Below, piece by piece: positions 55,200 through 63,385 of a DNA stretch of 64,000 nt. The stretch's first letter is position 1; the number at the start of each line of letters is the position of its first letter. The notes beneath the pieces were generated by a model. The model saw nothing but the letters and a program-made list of their open reading frames with translations. It made no database searches and was not told the DNA's origin. The position numbers and the translations under genes were made by a program. The DNA comes from Microbacterium sorbitolivorans. Its GTDB lineage: Bacteria; Actinomycetota; Actinomycetes; Actinomycetales; Microbacteriaceae. The stretch lies in NCBI RefSeq assembly GCF_003327285.1, contig NZ_KZ848476.1, forward strand, positions 124,001 to 188,000, read 5' to 3'.

Positions 55200-56171
55200 A
55201 TGTACGACCCCGATCCCTTTGCCGTGCTCGGCGCCTCATTCGGCGCCTTTATCGCAGGGCTGGCCGCGGTGCTCATCGTGCCGCTCCTCATTGCATACGT
55301 TCTGTTCTCGGTCTTCTACATGAAGCTGTTTGAAAAGGCCGGCGTCAACGACAAGTGGCGCGCGTGGATTCCCGTGTACCGCGAGATGATCTTCTTCAAG
55401 ATCGGTGACATGAACCCGTGGCTCGTGCTGATCTTCGCGGTTGGCGGCGGCGTGCTGTCGATCATCTACATCGGTTCGCTGCTCCTCGCGGCCTTCACGA
55501 TCTTCTGGGCCATGGCGGTCATCCGCATCAGCTTCAAGGCCAAGAACGAGGCCGCATGGGCGGCCCTCGCGCTCGGACTCCCGGGGCTTGGCAGCATCAT
55601 CTGGCTCGGCATCATGGCGTTCTCGAAGGACCCGTGGCAGCCGCAGATCCCGCAGGCCAAGTGGGCGAACACCTTCCTCGGCGACAAGACCAACTGGCAG
55701 GGCGTGCCCTTCGGTGGCGTGCCCGCACCCGCATACGGTGGCGCGCAGCCCTACGGCTATGGCCAGCAGGCACCGGGCTACCCGGCGGCACCCGGTTACG
55801 CGGCCCCGGCCGCTCCGGCCGACTCGTACGGCGCCCCGCAGGGCTACGCCGCGCCCGCCGCGCCCTACGGTGAGACGCCGGCCGCGCCCGCTGCCCCGCA
55901 GGACTCGTACGTGACGCCCGACGCCCCGGCCGCGCCGGCGGATCCGTTCGCGGCGCCCGCCGCGCCCGAGGCGCCCGCGGCTCCCGCGGATCCGTTCGCG
56001 GCCCCCGCGGAGCCCGCCGCTGCGGAGCCCGCGGCCGAGGCGCCCGCGGATCCGTTCGTGGAGCTCACTGAGCCCACCGAGCCCGCCTCATCCGAGCCGA
56101 GCATCGACTTCGGTGAGCAGGCCTCGACGCCCGACGACGAGACCGATCCGCCCGCCGAACAGCGCTCCTGA
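55200..56171 (+). CDS. DUF5684-like membrane protein with Pro/Ala-rich cytoplasmic tail
   Basis: A 323-residue protein with three or four N-terminal membrane helices (near 10-35, 60-80, 85-110 and 120-140) and the pattern KAGVNDKWRAWIPVYREMIFFKIG that is typical of DUF5684. From about residue 175 the chain is Ala, Pro, Gly and Tyr, ending in an acidic stretch (DDETDPPAEQRS). ADPFAAPA-type repeats occur. ATG 55200 has AAGGAAG upstream. Function unknown. Confidence 0.7.
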   Translation: MYDPDPFAVLGASFGAFIAGLAAVLIVPLLIAYVLFSVFYMKLFEKAGVNDKWRAWIPVYREMIFFKIGDMNPWLVLIFAVGGGVLSIIYIGSLLLAAFTIFWAMAVIRISFKAKNEAAWAALALGLPGLGSIIWLGIMAFSKDPWQPQIPQAKWANTFLGDKTNWQGVPFGGVPAPAYGGAQPYGYGQQAPGYPAAPGYAAPAAPADSYGAPQGYAAPAAPYGETPAAPAAPQDSYVTPDAPAAPADPFAAPAAPEAPAAPADPFAAPAEPAAAEPAAEAPADPFVELTEPTEPASSEPSIDFGEQASTPDDETDPPAEQRS

Positions 56172-56223
56172 TGGATTCGGCATGGCCCCGTCCGTGCGGG
56201 CGGGGCCATGCCGTCATCCCGCG

Positions 56224-56229
56224 TAAACT
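56224..56229 (+). promoter_or_regulatory. Candidate -10 for the PP2C gene
   Basis: TAAACT would start a transcript near 56236 with a leader of about 53 nt carrying GGAAAGG. Confidence 0.4.
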
Positions 56230-56288
56230 GGAGTACACCTGCAGCGTCGCACGCGACGCCGCGAGACAAAGCCGGAAAGGCCATTCCC

Positions 56289-57101
56289 GTGTCTGACGAG
56301 CCCACCTACACACTGCCCGCGAGGCCCGACACCCACAGCCGCGATGCCGCGTTCGGCAACGGCAGTTCTTTGTCGCTTCGCTGGGCGGGCGCGACGGATC
56401 CCGGCCGCAAGCGCGAGAACAACCAGGACGCGTTCTACGCGGCCTACCCGCTGTTCATCGTCGCCGACGGCATGGGCGGCCACATCGGCGGCGAGATCGC
56501 GAGCCAGTCGGTCGTGACGCGCATGGGCGAGATGGCCGAGGCCGGCACGGTGTCGCCCGAGGGCATCTCGGAGGCGCTCGTGCGCGCGGTGCGCGACATC
56601 ACCGAGCACCCCGAGGCGACCGACGAGGGCACGGGAACGACCCTGACGGGCATCTACATCGATAGCGATGACGACGCGCTGTCGGTCGTCGCGATGAACG
56701 TCGGCGACTCGCGGGTCTACCTGCAGCGCGGCGAGCAGCTCATGCAGGTAACGACCGATCACTCGCTCGTGCAGGAGCTCGTGGCGGCGGGCCGGCTCTC
56801 CGAAGAAGAGGCCGAGACGCACCCGTACAGCAACGTCATCACCCGCGCCGTGGGCCCGACCGAGCACGTCACGCCCGACTACGTGCGCATCGACGTGCAG
56901 GCGGGCGACCGCTACGTTATCTGCTCGGACGGGTTGACGAAGGAGCTCACCGACTACGGAATCCTCCACTTCCTGCACGACAACCCGGATCCGGCCGACG
57001 CGACGAACGCGATGATGATCGCGGCGCTCGAGAACGGCGGCCGCGACAACGTGTCGATCGTGATCGTCGACGTGCTCGAGGTCTCGGAACCGACCGCGTA
57101 A
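56289..57101 (+). CDS. PP2C-family serine/threonine phosphatase
   Basis: A 270-residue soluble metal-dependent phosphatase. Motifs in order: KRENNQDAF, VADGMGGHIGGEIAS, GTGTTLTGIYI, NVGDSRVYLQRG, HPYSNVITRAVG, CSDGLTKEL and GGRDNVSIVIVD; all the Asp metal ligands are present. GTG 56289 has GGAAAGG upstream; the open frame from 56208 is rejected. The neighbouring FtsK/EccC-like ATPase suggests a link to phospho-regulated secretion or envelope work, but no kinase is adjacent. Confidence 0.92.
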   Translation: MSDEPTYTLPARPDTHSRDAAFGNGSSLSLRWAGATDPGRKRENNQDAFYAAYPLFIVADGMGGHIGGEIASQSVVTRMGEMAEAGTVSPEGISEALVRAVRDITEHPEATDEGTGTTLTGIYIDSDDDALSVVAMNVGDSRVYLQRGEQLMQVTTDHSLVQELVAAGRLSEEEAETHPYSNVITRAVGPTEHVTPDYVRIDVQAGDRYVICSDGLTKELTDYGILHFLHDNPDPADATNAMMIAALENGGRDNVSIVIVDVLEVSEPTA

Positions 57102-57142
57102 CGATCCACAGCCCGCCGTGCGGGCGATCTCTCCACAATCGG

Positions 57143-57166
57143 CCCCTTCCCGCCTACGGGGAGGGG
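57143..57166 (+). promoter_or_regulatory. Hairpin that includes the ribosome site of the FtsK-like gene
   Basis: CCCCTTCCCG pairs with CGGGGAGGGG around a 4-nt loop. The right arm contains GGAGGGG, the only Shine-Dalgarno match upstream of the ATPase starts (TTG 57177, ATG 57189), so the stem could limit translation. Confidence 0.4.
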
Positions 57167-57188
57167 TCGAACGCTGTTGTATGGCGGC

Positions 57189-60014
57189 ATGACCTTTGCA
57201 CCCGCCGAAACCTCGGTGGCCCCGGCGACCCGCAGGCTGGCCCAGCCGCTCGAGCTTCCAGACCTTCCTGAGCCGCCGTCGCGGCGCCCATTCCCGCTCG
57301 TCGCCTCGATCGTGCCCGTCATCGGCGCCGTCGTCATGTGGCGGCTGACGGGGTCGATCTTCATGCTGTGGTTTGCGGCCCTCGGGCCGTTCATGGCGGT
57401 CGGATCCATGCTCGACAGCGCGCGCGGGGCGCGGCGCGATCGGCGGGTTGCCGAGCAGCGCCTCGACGAGGCCTGCGGGCGCATGCGCGCGGAGGTCGAG
57501 CGGCGGCACGACGAGGAGCGGGAGCTACGCCGGGCCGCGACGCCCGACGCCCACGGGGCCGCGACGCACGACGGCTGGCTGTGGCGCCGCCAGGGCGCGC
57601 TGGCGGTGGGCAGGGGCGACGCCGACAGCATCGTCGTCGTGACGGGCGGCGAGGGCGAGGGCGCCGAGCGCCTGCGGGCGGAGGCCGAGACGCTCGAGGC
57701 CGCGCCCGTGACGATCGCGTGGGAGCACGGGATCTGCGTGCGCGGCGACGGCATCGTGGGCCGGGCCGTCGTCCGCGCGCTCGTCGCCCAGCTGGTGCTG
57801 CGCCACCCGCCGACGGCCGTCGCGCTCGTGGGGCGGCCGCTCGGGGAGGACTGGGCCGACGGGATCCCGCACCTCCAGGGCGCGGGCGAGGGCGCGCGCC
57901 GCGTCGCGGTGCTCGAACCGGGCGAGGCCGTGCCGGACGGCGCGGAGACGGTCATCGCCCTCGTGGGCGCTCGCGACGCCGTGCCGCACGAGTGCGCGGC
58001 ACTCATCGAGCTCGACGAGGGGCTCGTCGGCCGGCTCGTTGCCGATGGCGGCGACGTGGCGCTCGAGGCGGAGGCCATCTCTATTGGGCAGGCCAGGCGC
58101 GTCAGCGCGACCATGACGGGGCGCATCCGCCAGGCGCAGATCTCGCTTCCGGCGGGCCCCATCCCGTTCGCGCACGTGCGCGAGCGCGCGGGGAACGAGC
58201 GCGACATGGAGCGCCGCCCCGCGGGCCTTGCGGCCGCGATCGGGCTGGGCCTGCACTCGAGCGATGAGCCTGCGCCGCTCGTCGAGGTCGACATCGTCGC
58301 CGACGGTCCGCACGCCGTCGTCGTCGGCACGACGGGCGCGGGCAAGAGCGAGCTGCTGACGACGTGGATCTCGGCGCTCGCGGCCGCTCACTCGCCCTCC
58401 GAGCTGGTGTTCCTCCTCGGCGATTTCAAGGGCGGCACGGCCTTCGACCACCTGCGGTCCCTCCCGCACGTCACGGGCGTGCTGACCGACCTCGACGGCG
58501 TGGGCGCGCGGCGCGCGGTCGAGGGGCTGCGCGCCGAGATCCACCGGCGCGAGCGCGTGATCGCCGGCGCGGGTGCGCGCGACATCGCCGATCCCCGGGT
58601 GGGGCTGGCGCGCCTCGTGATCGTGATCGACGAGTTCGCGGCGCTGCTACAGGATCACCCCGATCTGCACGAGGTCTTTACCGACATCGCGGCGCGCGGC
58701 CGGGCGCTCGGGATGCACCTCGTGCTCGGCACGCAGCGCGCCTCGGGCATCCTGCGCGACGCCCTGCTCGCCAATAGTCCGCTGCGGATCGCGCTGCGGG
58801 TGGCGGAGGAGCGCGAGAGCTCGCAGCTCATCGGCGCGAAGTCGGCGGCGGAGGTCCCGGGCGACGCGGCGCACCGCGGCGTCGGTTACGTGCGGCGCGC
58901 GGGTGACGCGGGCCCGCAGCTCGCGCGCTTCGCGCTCGTCTCGCCGCCCGACGTCGCGGCGCTCGAGCACGCGCACGCGGGCGTGCGGCCGGCGCCGGGC
59001 CCGCTGCTGGATCCGCTGCCCGAGGTGTGGAGTCCCCAGGCCGTCACCGACGTCACGGGCGCGCTCGTGTGCGGGCTTGCCGACGAGCCGGAGGCGCAGC
59101 GGCAGACGCCCGTGACGCTCGCGCCGGGGACCGACCGCGGCTTTTTCGTCATCGGCGGCGCCGGCAGCGGGAAGACGAGCTTCGCGCGATGGGTCGCCGA
59201 GGCGGGCGTTGCGGGCGGCTACCGCGTCGTGCACGTGCCGCGCGACAGCGAGGGCGCGTGGGACGCGCTCGAGCGGGCCGAACAGGATCCGCCGGAGCTG
59301 TTTGTCGTCGACGACGCCGACGCCCTCATCGCGCGCTTCCCGAGCGAGTACGGCCAGGCGGCGGGGGAGAGGCTCGAGCAGATCGTGCGCGACGCCGGCT
59401 CGACCGGCACGACCGTCGTGCTGACGGCCGCGCGGATGACCGGCGCGATCTCGAAGATCGCCGACGTGCTGCCGCGCCGGGTCGTGCTGGCGCTGCCCGC
59501 CGTGCACGATCACACCGCCGTGGGGGCTGATCGCGAGCTCTACGACGCACGCCGCAGGCCGGGCCGCGCCGTGGTCGACGGGCACGAGGCGCAGCTCGCG
59601 ATGCCCGAGCCGGCGCCGCAGCAGGCAGAGGATCCGGATCCGGTGCGGTGGCGGCCGGTCGCGCCGCTGACGGGCTTCGTGATCCGGGCGGCCGCGCGCC
59701 GGGCCGAGGCGCTTCGCGCGGCCTGGGGCGACGCCGTGCGGGTCATGCTCGTCGACGAGATGCCGCCGGGGCCGCTGCCCGAGACGGGCGGGGTGCCGCT
59801 CGCGATCGTCGGCGACGCCGACGCGTGGCAGCGGCAATACGTCACCCTGCAGGCGGTGCGGGTGTCGGGCGACATGGTCGTCGGATCCGATTGCGCGACC
59901 GAGCTGCGCACCCTCGTCGGCGAGCGCGAGCTCCCGCCGTACGCGCGTCCCCGCGCTGCGCGGGCGTGGCACGTCGGCGGGGGATTACCGCCGCGGCGGG
60001 TGGTGCTGCCGTGA
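57189..60014 (+). CDS. Two-module FtsK/EccC-like membrane ATPase
   Basis: A 941-residue protein (ATG 57189; TTG 57177 would add four). Two membrane helices near residues 45-80 are followed by a positively charged helical stretch and a long middle. ATPase module 1 has Walker A VGTTGAGKSELL near 380, and Walker B LVIVIDEFAALLQ near 480, close to FtsK/EccC. Module 2 is weaker: GGAGSGKTSFARW near 655 and LFVVDDADALI near 705. EccC/EssC secretion ATPases have three modules and about 1300 residues, so this is a shorter relative. No Esx, EccB/D or FHA genes flank it. Substrate may be protein or DNA; unknown. Confidence 0.8.
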   Translation: MTFAPAETSVAPATRRLAQPLELPDLPEPPSRRPFPLVASIVPVIGAVVMWRLTGSIFMLWFAALGPFMAVGSMLDSARGARRDRRVAEQRLDEACGRMRAEVERRHDEERELRRAATPDAHGAATHDGWLWRRQGALAVGRGDADSIVVVTGGEGEGAERLRAEAETLEAAPVTIAWEHGICVRGDGIVGRAVVRALVAQLVLRHPPTAVALVGRPLGEDWADGIPHLQGAGEGARRVAVLEPGEAVPDGAETVIALVGARDAVPHECAALIELDEGLVGRLVADGGDVALEAEAISIGQARRVSATMTGRIRQAQISLPAGPIPFAHVRERAGNERDMERRPAGLAAAIGLGLHSSDEPAPLVEVDIVADGPHAVVVGTTGAGKSELLTTWISALAAAHSPSELVFLLGDFKGGTAFDHLRSLPHVTGVLTDLDGVGARRAVEGLRAEIHRRERVIAGAGARDIADPRVGLARLVIVIDEFAALLQDHPDLHEVFTDIAARGRALGMHLVLGTQRASGILRDALLANSPLRIALRVAEERESSQLIGAKSAAEVPGDAAHRGVGYVRRAGDAGPQLARFALVSPPDVAALEHAHAGVRPAPGPLLDPLPEVWSPQAVTDVTGALVCGLADEPEAQRQTPVTLAPGTDRGFFVIGGAGSGKTSFARWVAEAGVAGGYRVVHVPRDSEGAWDALERAEQDPPELFVVDDADALIARFPSEYGQAAGERLEQIVRDAGSTGTTVVLTAARMTGAISKIADVLPRRVVLALPAVHDHTAVGADRELYDARRRPGRAVVDGHEAQLAMPEPAPQQAEDPDPVRWRPVAPLTGFVIRAAARRAEALRAAWGDAVRVMLVDEMPPGPLPETGGVPLAIVGDADAWQRQYVTLQAVRVSGDMVVGSDCATELRTLVGERELPPYARPRAARAWHVGGGLPPRRVVLP

Positions 60015-60030
60015 ACGGACGTTTACGTGA

Positions 60031-61029
60031 TCAGACGGTCGCCCGGATGACGCCGACGGTGCGGCCGCCGCCCGTGATGCGCAGGTTCGGGCGCTCGGCC
60101 GCAGCCGCGGCGACCTCCTTGACCGAGACCGCGCCCGTGCGCGCGAGCAGGGCGAGGGCCACGAGCGACGCGGCGCGGTTCGAACCGTCGAGCATCTTGA
60201 CGGCGACGGTCGTGCCGTCCTGCGCCACGATGGTCTGCACGCCCTCGGCGCCCTTCTTCGAGAAGACGCCGAAGCGCTCGATCGTGAGCGTGTCGTCGCC
60301 GCCGGGGCCCTCGATCGCCCAGGCGTTCTCGCGGGCCGCGCGCAGCAGCTGCGCGGCGACGCGGTAGAGGGCGAAGGGCGAGCTCTCGGCCGAGGTGCCG
60401 GCGCGGTTCAGGCCGCGGGCGAGCGAGAGCAGGCTCATGGCGTGCACGGGCGCGCCGCAGCCGTCGGTGACCGAGGCGGCGATCTTCATGCCCGTGAGGC
60501 GCTCGACGACCTCGCGCGTGTGCACCTGCAGCGGGTGCTCAGGGTGCAGGTAGGTCTCGAGGTCCCAGCCGTTCGCGCGGCAGGCCGTCAGCATGGCTGC
60601 GTGCTTGCCCGAGCAGTTGTGGTGCAGCGGCGACTTCTCGGCGTGGTCGATCATGAGTGCGCGGCGCGCCTCGACGTTCGCGGGCCACGCGGGCGGGCAG
60701 CGCAGCGCGTCCTCCGTGAGCCCGACGTCGGCGAGCATCGCGCGCACGAGCTCGGCGTGCCGCGCCGTGCCGTCGTGGCTCGCCGTCGAGATCGCGAGGC
60801 GCTCGCCCGTCAGGGTCGCGCCGGCCGTGACGCTCGCGATCGCCTGCAGCGGCTTGAGCGACGAGCGGGGCAGGATCAGCGCGTGGGGATCCCCGTGCGA
60901 GATCAGCGTCTCGCCGTCGGGCGAGAGCACGATCGCGGATCCGATGTGACGGGATTCGACGAACCCGCCGCGCTCGACGACAGCGAGCTCGGCGGCGGCG
61001 GATGCGGGGAAGGTTTCTGCGATGGCCAC
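60031..61029 (-). CDS. Asparaginase (Rhizobium etli-type, asparaginase II family)
   Basis: A 332-residue enzyme that hydrolyses asparagine. The beta-lactamase-like Ser-x-x-Lys site is Ser56/Lys59 in LPRSSLKPLQA. HHNCSGKHAAML near 135 and DGCGAPVHAMSL near 190 carry the metal/Cys ligands typical of this class, and GPGGDDTLTIERFG closes the site. It is distinct from AnsA/AnsB. GTG start at 61029; TAGGCT lies 6 nt upstream. Divergent with osmC. Confidence 0.88.
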   Translation of the reverse strand: MAIAETFPASAAAELAVVERGGFVESRHIGSAIVLSPDGETLISHGDPHALILPRSSLKPLQAIASVTAGATLTGERLAISTASHDGTARHAELVRAMLADVGLTEDALRCPPAWPANVEARRALMIDHAEKSPLHHNCSGKHAAMLTACRANGWDLETYLHPEHPLQVHTREVVERLTGMKIAASVTDGCGAPVHAMSLLSLARGLNRAGTSAESSPFALYRVAAQLLRAARENAWAIEGPGGDDTLTIERFGVFSKKGAEGVQTIVAQDGTTVAVKMLDGSNRAASLVALALLARTGAVSVKEVAAAAAERPNLRITGGGRTVGVIRATV

Positions 61030-61035
61030 GACTCC

Positions 61036-61045
61036 AGCCTAGACT
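61036..61045. promoter_or_regulatory. Overlapping divergent -10 boxes for asparaginase and osmC
   Basis: AGCCTAGACT holds TAGGCT on the minus strand (61041-61036) and TAGACT on the plus strand (61040-61045). Each is followed by exactly 6 nt and then a start codon (GTG 61029 minus, ATG 61052 plus). The two promoters share two base pairs, so they should compete for RNA polymerase. Confidence 0.55.
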
Positions 61046-61051
61046 CGCCGC

Positions 61052-61534
61052 ATGAGCACTCACGGATACACACTCACCTCGACCTGGACGGGAAACCAGG
61101 GCACCGGCACGAGCGGGTACCGCGATTACACGCGCGACGTGAGGCTGAGTACCGAGGGGCGCCCCGATATCGAGGCCTCGGCCGACGTACCGTTCCGGGG
61201 CGACCCGGTGAAGTGGAACCCCGAGCTGCTGCTGCTCGCCTCAGCCAGCGAGTGCCACATGCTGTCCTACTTCCACGCCTGCGTTCTGCGCGGCGTTGTC
61301 GTGACGAGCTACGTCGACGAGGCGACCGCCGAGATCGAGGTCGTCGGCAACGGCGGGCGCTTCACGGGCGCGACGCTACACCCGCGCGTCGAGGTCGCCG
61401 ACGAGTCGATGATCGACGAGGCCATCGCGGCGCACGAGGAGGCGCACGAGTGGTGCTTCATCTCGAACAGCCTGAACTTCGAGGTCGAGATCGAGCCCGT
61501 GGTTACTTGCGCTCGTGCGGAAGGGCGCGCTTGA
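61052..61534 (+). CDS. OsmC-family peroxiredoxin-like protein
   Basis: A 160-residue OsmC/Ohr fold protein that reduces organic peroxides through two Cys. NPELLLLASASECHMLSYFHAC carries Cys68 and Cys77, and CFISNSLNFEVE the later Cys. Leaderless start. Its last 32 bp overlap the plsC-like gene tail to tail. Confidence 0.88.
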   Translation: MSTHGYTLTSTWTGNQGTGTSGYRDYTRDVRLSTEGRPDIEASADVPFRGDPVKWNPELLLLASASECHMLSYFHACVLRGVVVTSYVDEATAEIEVVGNGGRFTGATLHPRVEVADESMIDEAIAAHEEAHEWCFISNSLNFEVEIEPVVTCARAEGRA

Positions 61535-62255
61535 TCTTCTCGACGGCGCCCTGAGGGGGCAGCTCGTTGTAGACGCCGGCGAGCTCCTGGCCCGAGAGGG
61601 CGTGGATCGCCGCCATGATCTCGTCGGTCGCGAGGCGCCGCGCCTTGCCGCTCGTGGCCGCGCCGTGGCGCGTGAGGTCGAGGGGCTCGCCGAACTTCAC
61701 GACGACCCGCTCCTTGAGCGAGGGAAGCTTCGCACCGACGGGCATGACCTTGTCGGTGCCGATGAGGCCGATGGGCACGACGGGCGCGCCGGACTCGAGC
61801 GCGAGGTAGGCGATGCCGGTGCGGCCCTTATAGAGGCGTCCGTCGCGCGAGCGCGTGCCCTCGGGGTGCAGGGCGATCGCGGCGCCCGAGGCGAGGATCT
61901 CCTTCTGCTGGTCGAGGGCGTCCATGGCGGCCTGGCCCACGCCGCGCTCGACGGGCGTCGCGCCGACGGCGGTGAAGAAGACGCGCGAGAACCAGCCCTT
62001 GATGCCCTTGCCGGTGAAGTACTCGGACTTGGCGAGGAAGTGCACGGGGCGGGGAGCGGCGGCGATCGGGATGACGATCGAGTCGATGAACGACAGGTGG
62101 TTGCTCGCGAAGATCACCGCGCCCTCTTTGGGGATGAGGTCCTTGCCCTCGACCCGGGGGCGATAGACGATGCGCGCGATGGGGGCGAGCACGTTGCGGC
62201 CGAAGGTATATACCCAACTGGGCGTGCGGGGGCTCTCTTCACGCGATTCGGTCAT
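61503..62255 (-). CDS. plsC: 1-acylglycerol-3-phosphate O-acyltransferase (PlsC-like)
   Basis: A 250-residue membrane-associated acyltransferase making phosphatidic acid. The catalytic HX4D is His53/Asp58 in SNHLSFIDS; EGTRSRDG near 135 binds the phosphate; VVPIGLIGTD is the third block. ATG 62255 has TATCCT 6 nt upstream; the longer frame to 62378 is rejected. Convergent overlap with osmC. Confidence 0.92.
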   Translation of the reverse strand: MTESREESPRTPSWVYTFGRNVLAPIARIVYRPRVEGKDLIPKEGAVIFASNHLSFIDSIVIPIAAAPRPVHFLAKSEYFTGKGIKGWFSRVFFTAVGATPVERGVGQAAMDALDQQKEILASGAAIALHPEGTRSRDGRLYKGRTGIAYLALESGAPVVPIGLIGTDKVMPVGAKLPSLKERVVVKFGEPLDLTRHGAATSGKARRLATDEIMAAIHALSGQELAGVYNELPPQGAVEKIKRALPHERK

Positions 62256-62261
62256 CCTGCC

Positions 62262-62267
62262 AGGATA
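62262..62267 (-). promoter_or_regulatory. -10 hexamer for leaderless plsC transcript
   Basis: TATCCT on the minus strand is followed by 6 nt (GGCAGG) and the ATG at 62255. Confidence 0.45.
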
Positions 62268-62398
62268 CGGCGCGTATATGCCGGTACGGGAATCAGCTTT
62301 CTCCCGGGAAGAGTCCCGGATCCGGCCGCGAATGTGAGCGCACATAGCCGAATGCGGCAAAATGGGCACGCCAGTCAACGAAAATCGAGGTTTTCATC

Positions 62399-63379
62399 GT
62401 GCGCCTTCGCCCCATCGCGGCCCTGTCCGCCTCCGCCATTGTCGCCCTCGCGCTCGCGGGTTGCGGCTCCACCTCCGACGGTGATGCCGACGCGACCGCG
62501 ACGCCGTCCGCGACCGACGCCGCCGCGAACGTCGAGATGTGCGACGCCGGCGAAGAGTCCGGCCAGGCGATCGATTGCGTCGACGTCTCCGGCGATTTCG
62601 GATCCGAGGCGACCGTATCGTTCGAGGCGCCCCTCGGGATCCCCGACATCTCCAGCTCTGTGATCAGCGAGGGCGACGGCGACAAGATCGCCGCGGGCGA
62701 CTACGTCACCTACGCCGCGACGATGTACGACGCCGAGACGGGCGACGAGCTCGGCTCGGAGGGCTACGAGGAGTTCTCGACCCTGCCGCTCGGCATCATC
62801 GAGGGCAGCTACCTCGACGCCTTCATCGACGTGCCGCTCGGCTCACGCATGGCCTTCACGATCCCCGAGCAGACCTCGACCTCGGGCCAGACCGTCTCGG
62901 CCGCCGTTGCGGTCATCGACGTGTTCGAGACGACGCCCACCGCGGCATGGGGCGAGGACGTCGAGCCCGAGGACGGCTTCCCGACCGTCAAGATCGGCGA
63001 CGACGGCACCCCGACCGTCACGGTCTCGGACGACGTGAAGGTCGGCGACACGACCTCGATCGAGGTGCTCAAGCAGGGCGACGGCGAGACCGTCGCCGAG
63101 GGCGACCAGGTCTTCGTGCAGTACCTGGGCGTGAAGGTCTCGGACGGCGAGGAGTTCGACTCGAGCTGGAGCCGCGGCACCCCGACGTCGTTCCCGACGA
63201 CCGGCGTGATCGAGGGCTTCTCGAAGGCCCTCGTCGGCCAGAAGGTCGGCTCGCAGGTCGTCGCCGTCATCCCGAAGGCCGAGGCCTACGGCACCGAGGG
63301 CAGCACGAGCGAGCTCGCCGACGAAGACCTCATCTTCGTCGTCGACATCCTCGGCACCGCGCACACCGCGACGAGCTGA
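62399..63379 (+). CDS. FKBP-type peptidyl-prolyl isomerase lipoprotein
   Basis: A 326-residue exported foldase. Lipobox LAGC is near residue 22. The first half (ISSSVISEGDGDKIAAGDYVTYAATMYD) is a divergent FKBP-like domain lacking most active-site residues; the second (IEVLKQGDGETVAEGDQVFVQYLGV, then SRGTPTSFPTTGVIEGFSKALVGQKVGSQVVAVIP) is a standard FKBP domain. GTG start. Dxr begins 6 bp later. Confidence 0.92.
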   Translation: MRLRPIAALSASAIVALALAGCGSTSDGDADATATPSATDAAANVEMCDAGEESGQAIDCVDVSGDFGSEATVSFEAPLGIPDISSSVISEGDGDKIAAGDYVTYAATMYDAETGDELGSEGYEEFSTLPLGIIEGSYLDAFIDVPLGSRMAFTIPEQTSTSGQTVSAAVAVIDVFETTPTAAWGEDVEPEDGFPTVKIGDDGTPTVTVSDDVKVGDTTSIEVLKQGDGETVAEGDQVFVQYLGVKVSDGEEFDSSWSRGTPTSFPTTGVIEGFSKALVGQKVGSQVVAVIPKAEAYGTEGSTSELADEDLIFVVDILGTAHTATS

Positions 63380-63385
63380 GCCGCC

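Noticed and set aside
57189..60014. A complete type VII secretion system
   Set aside because: Only an EccC-like ATPase is present; no Esx, EccB, EccD or mycosin is visible.
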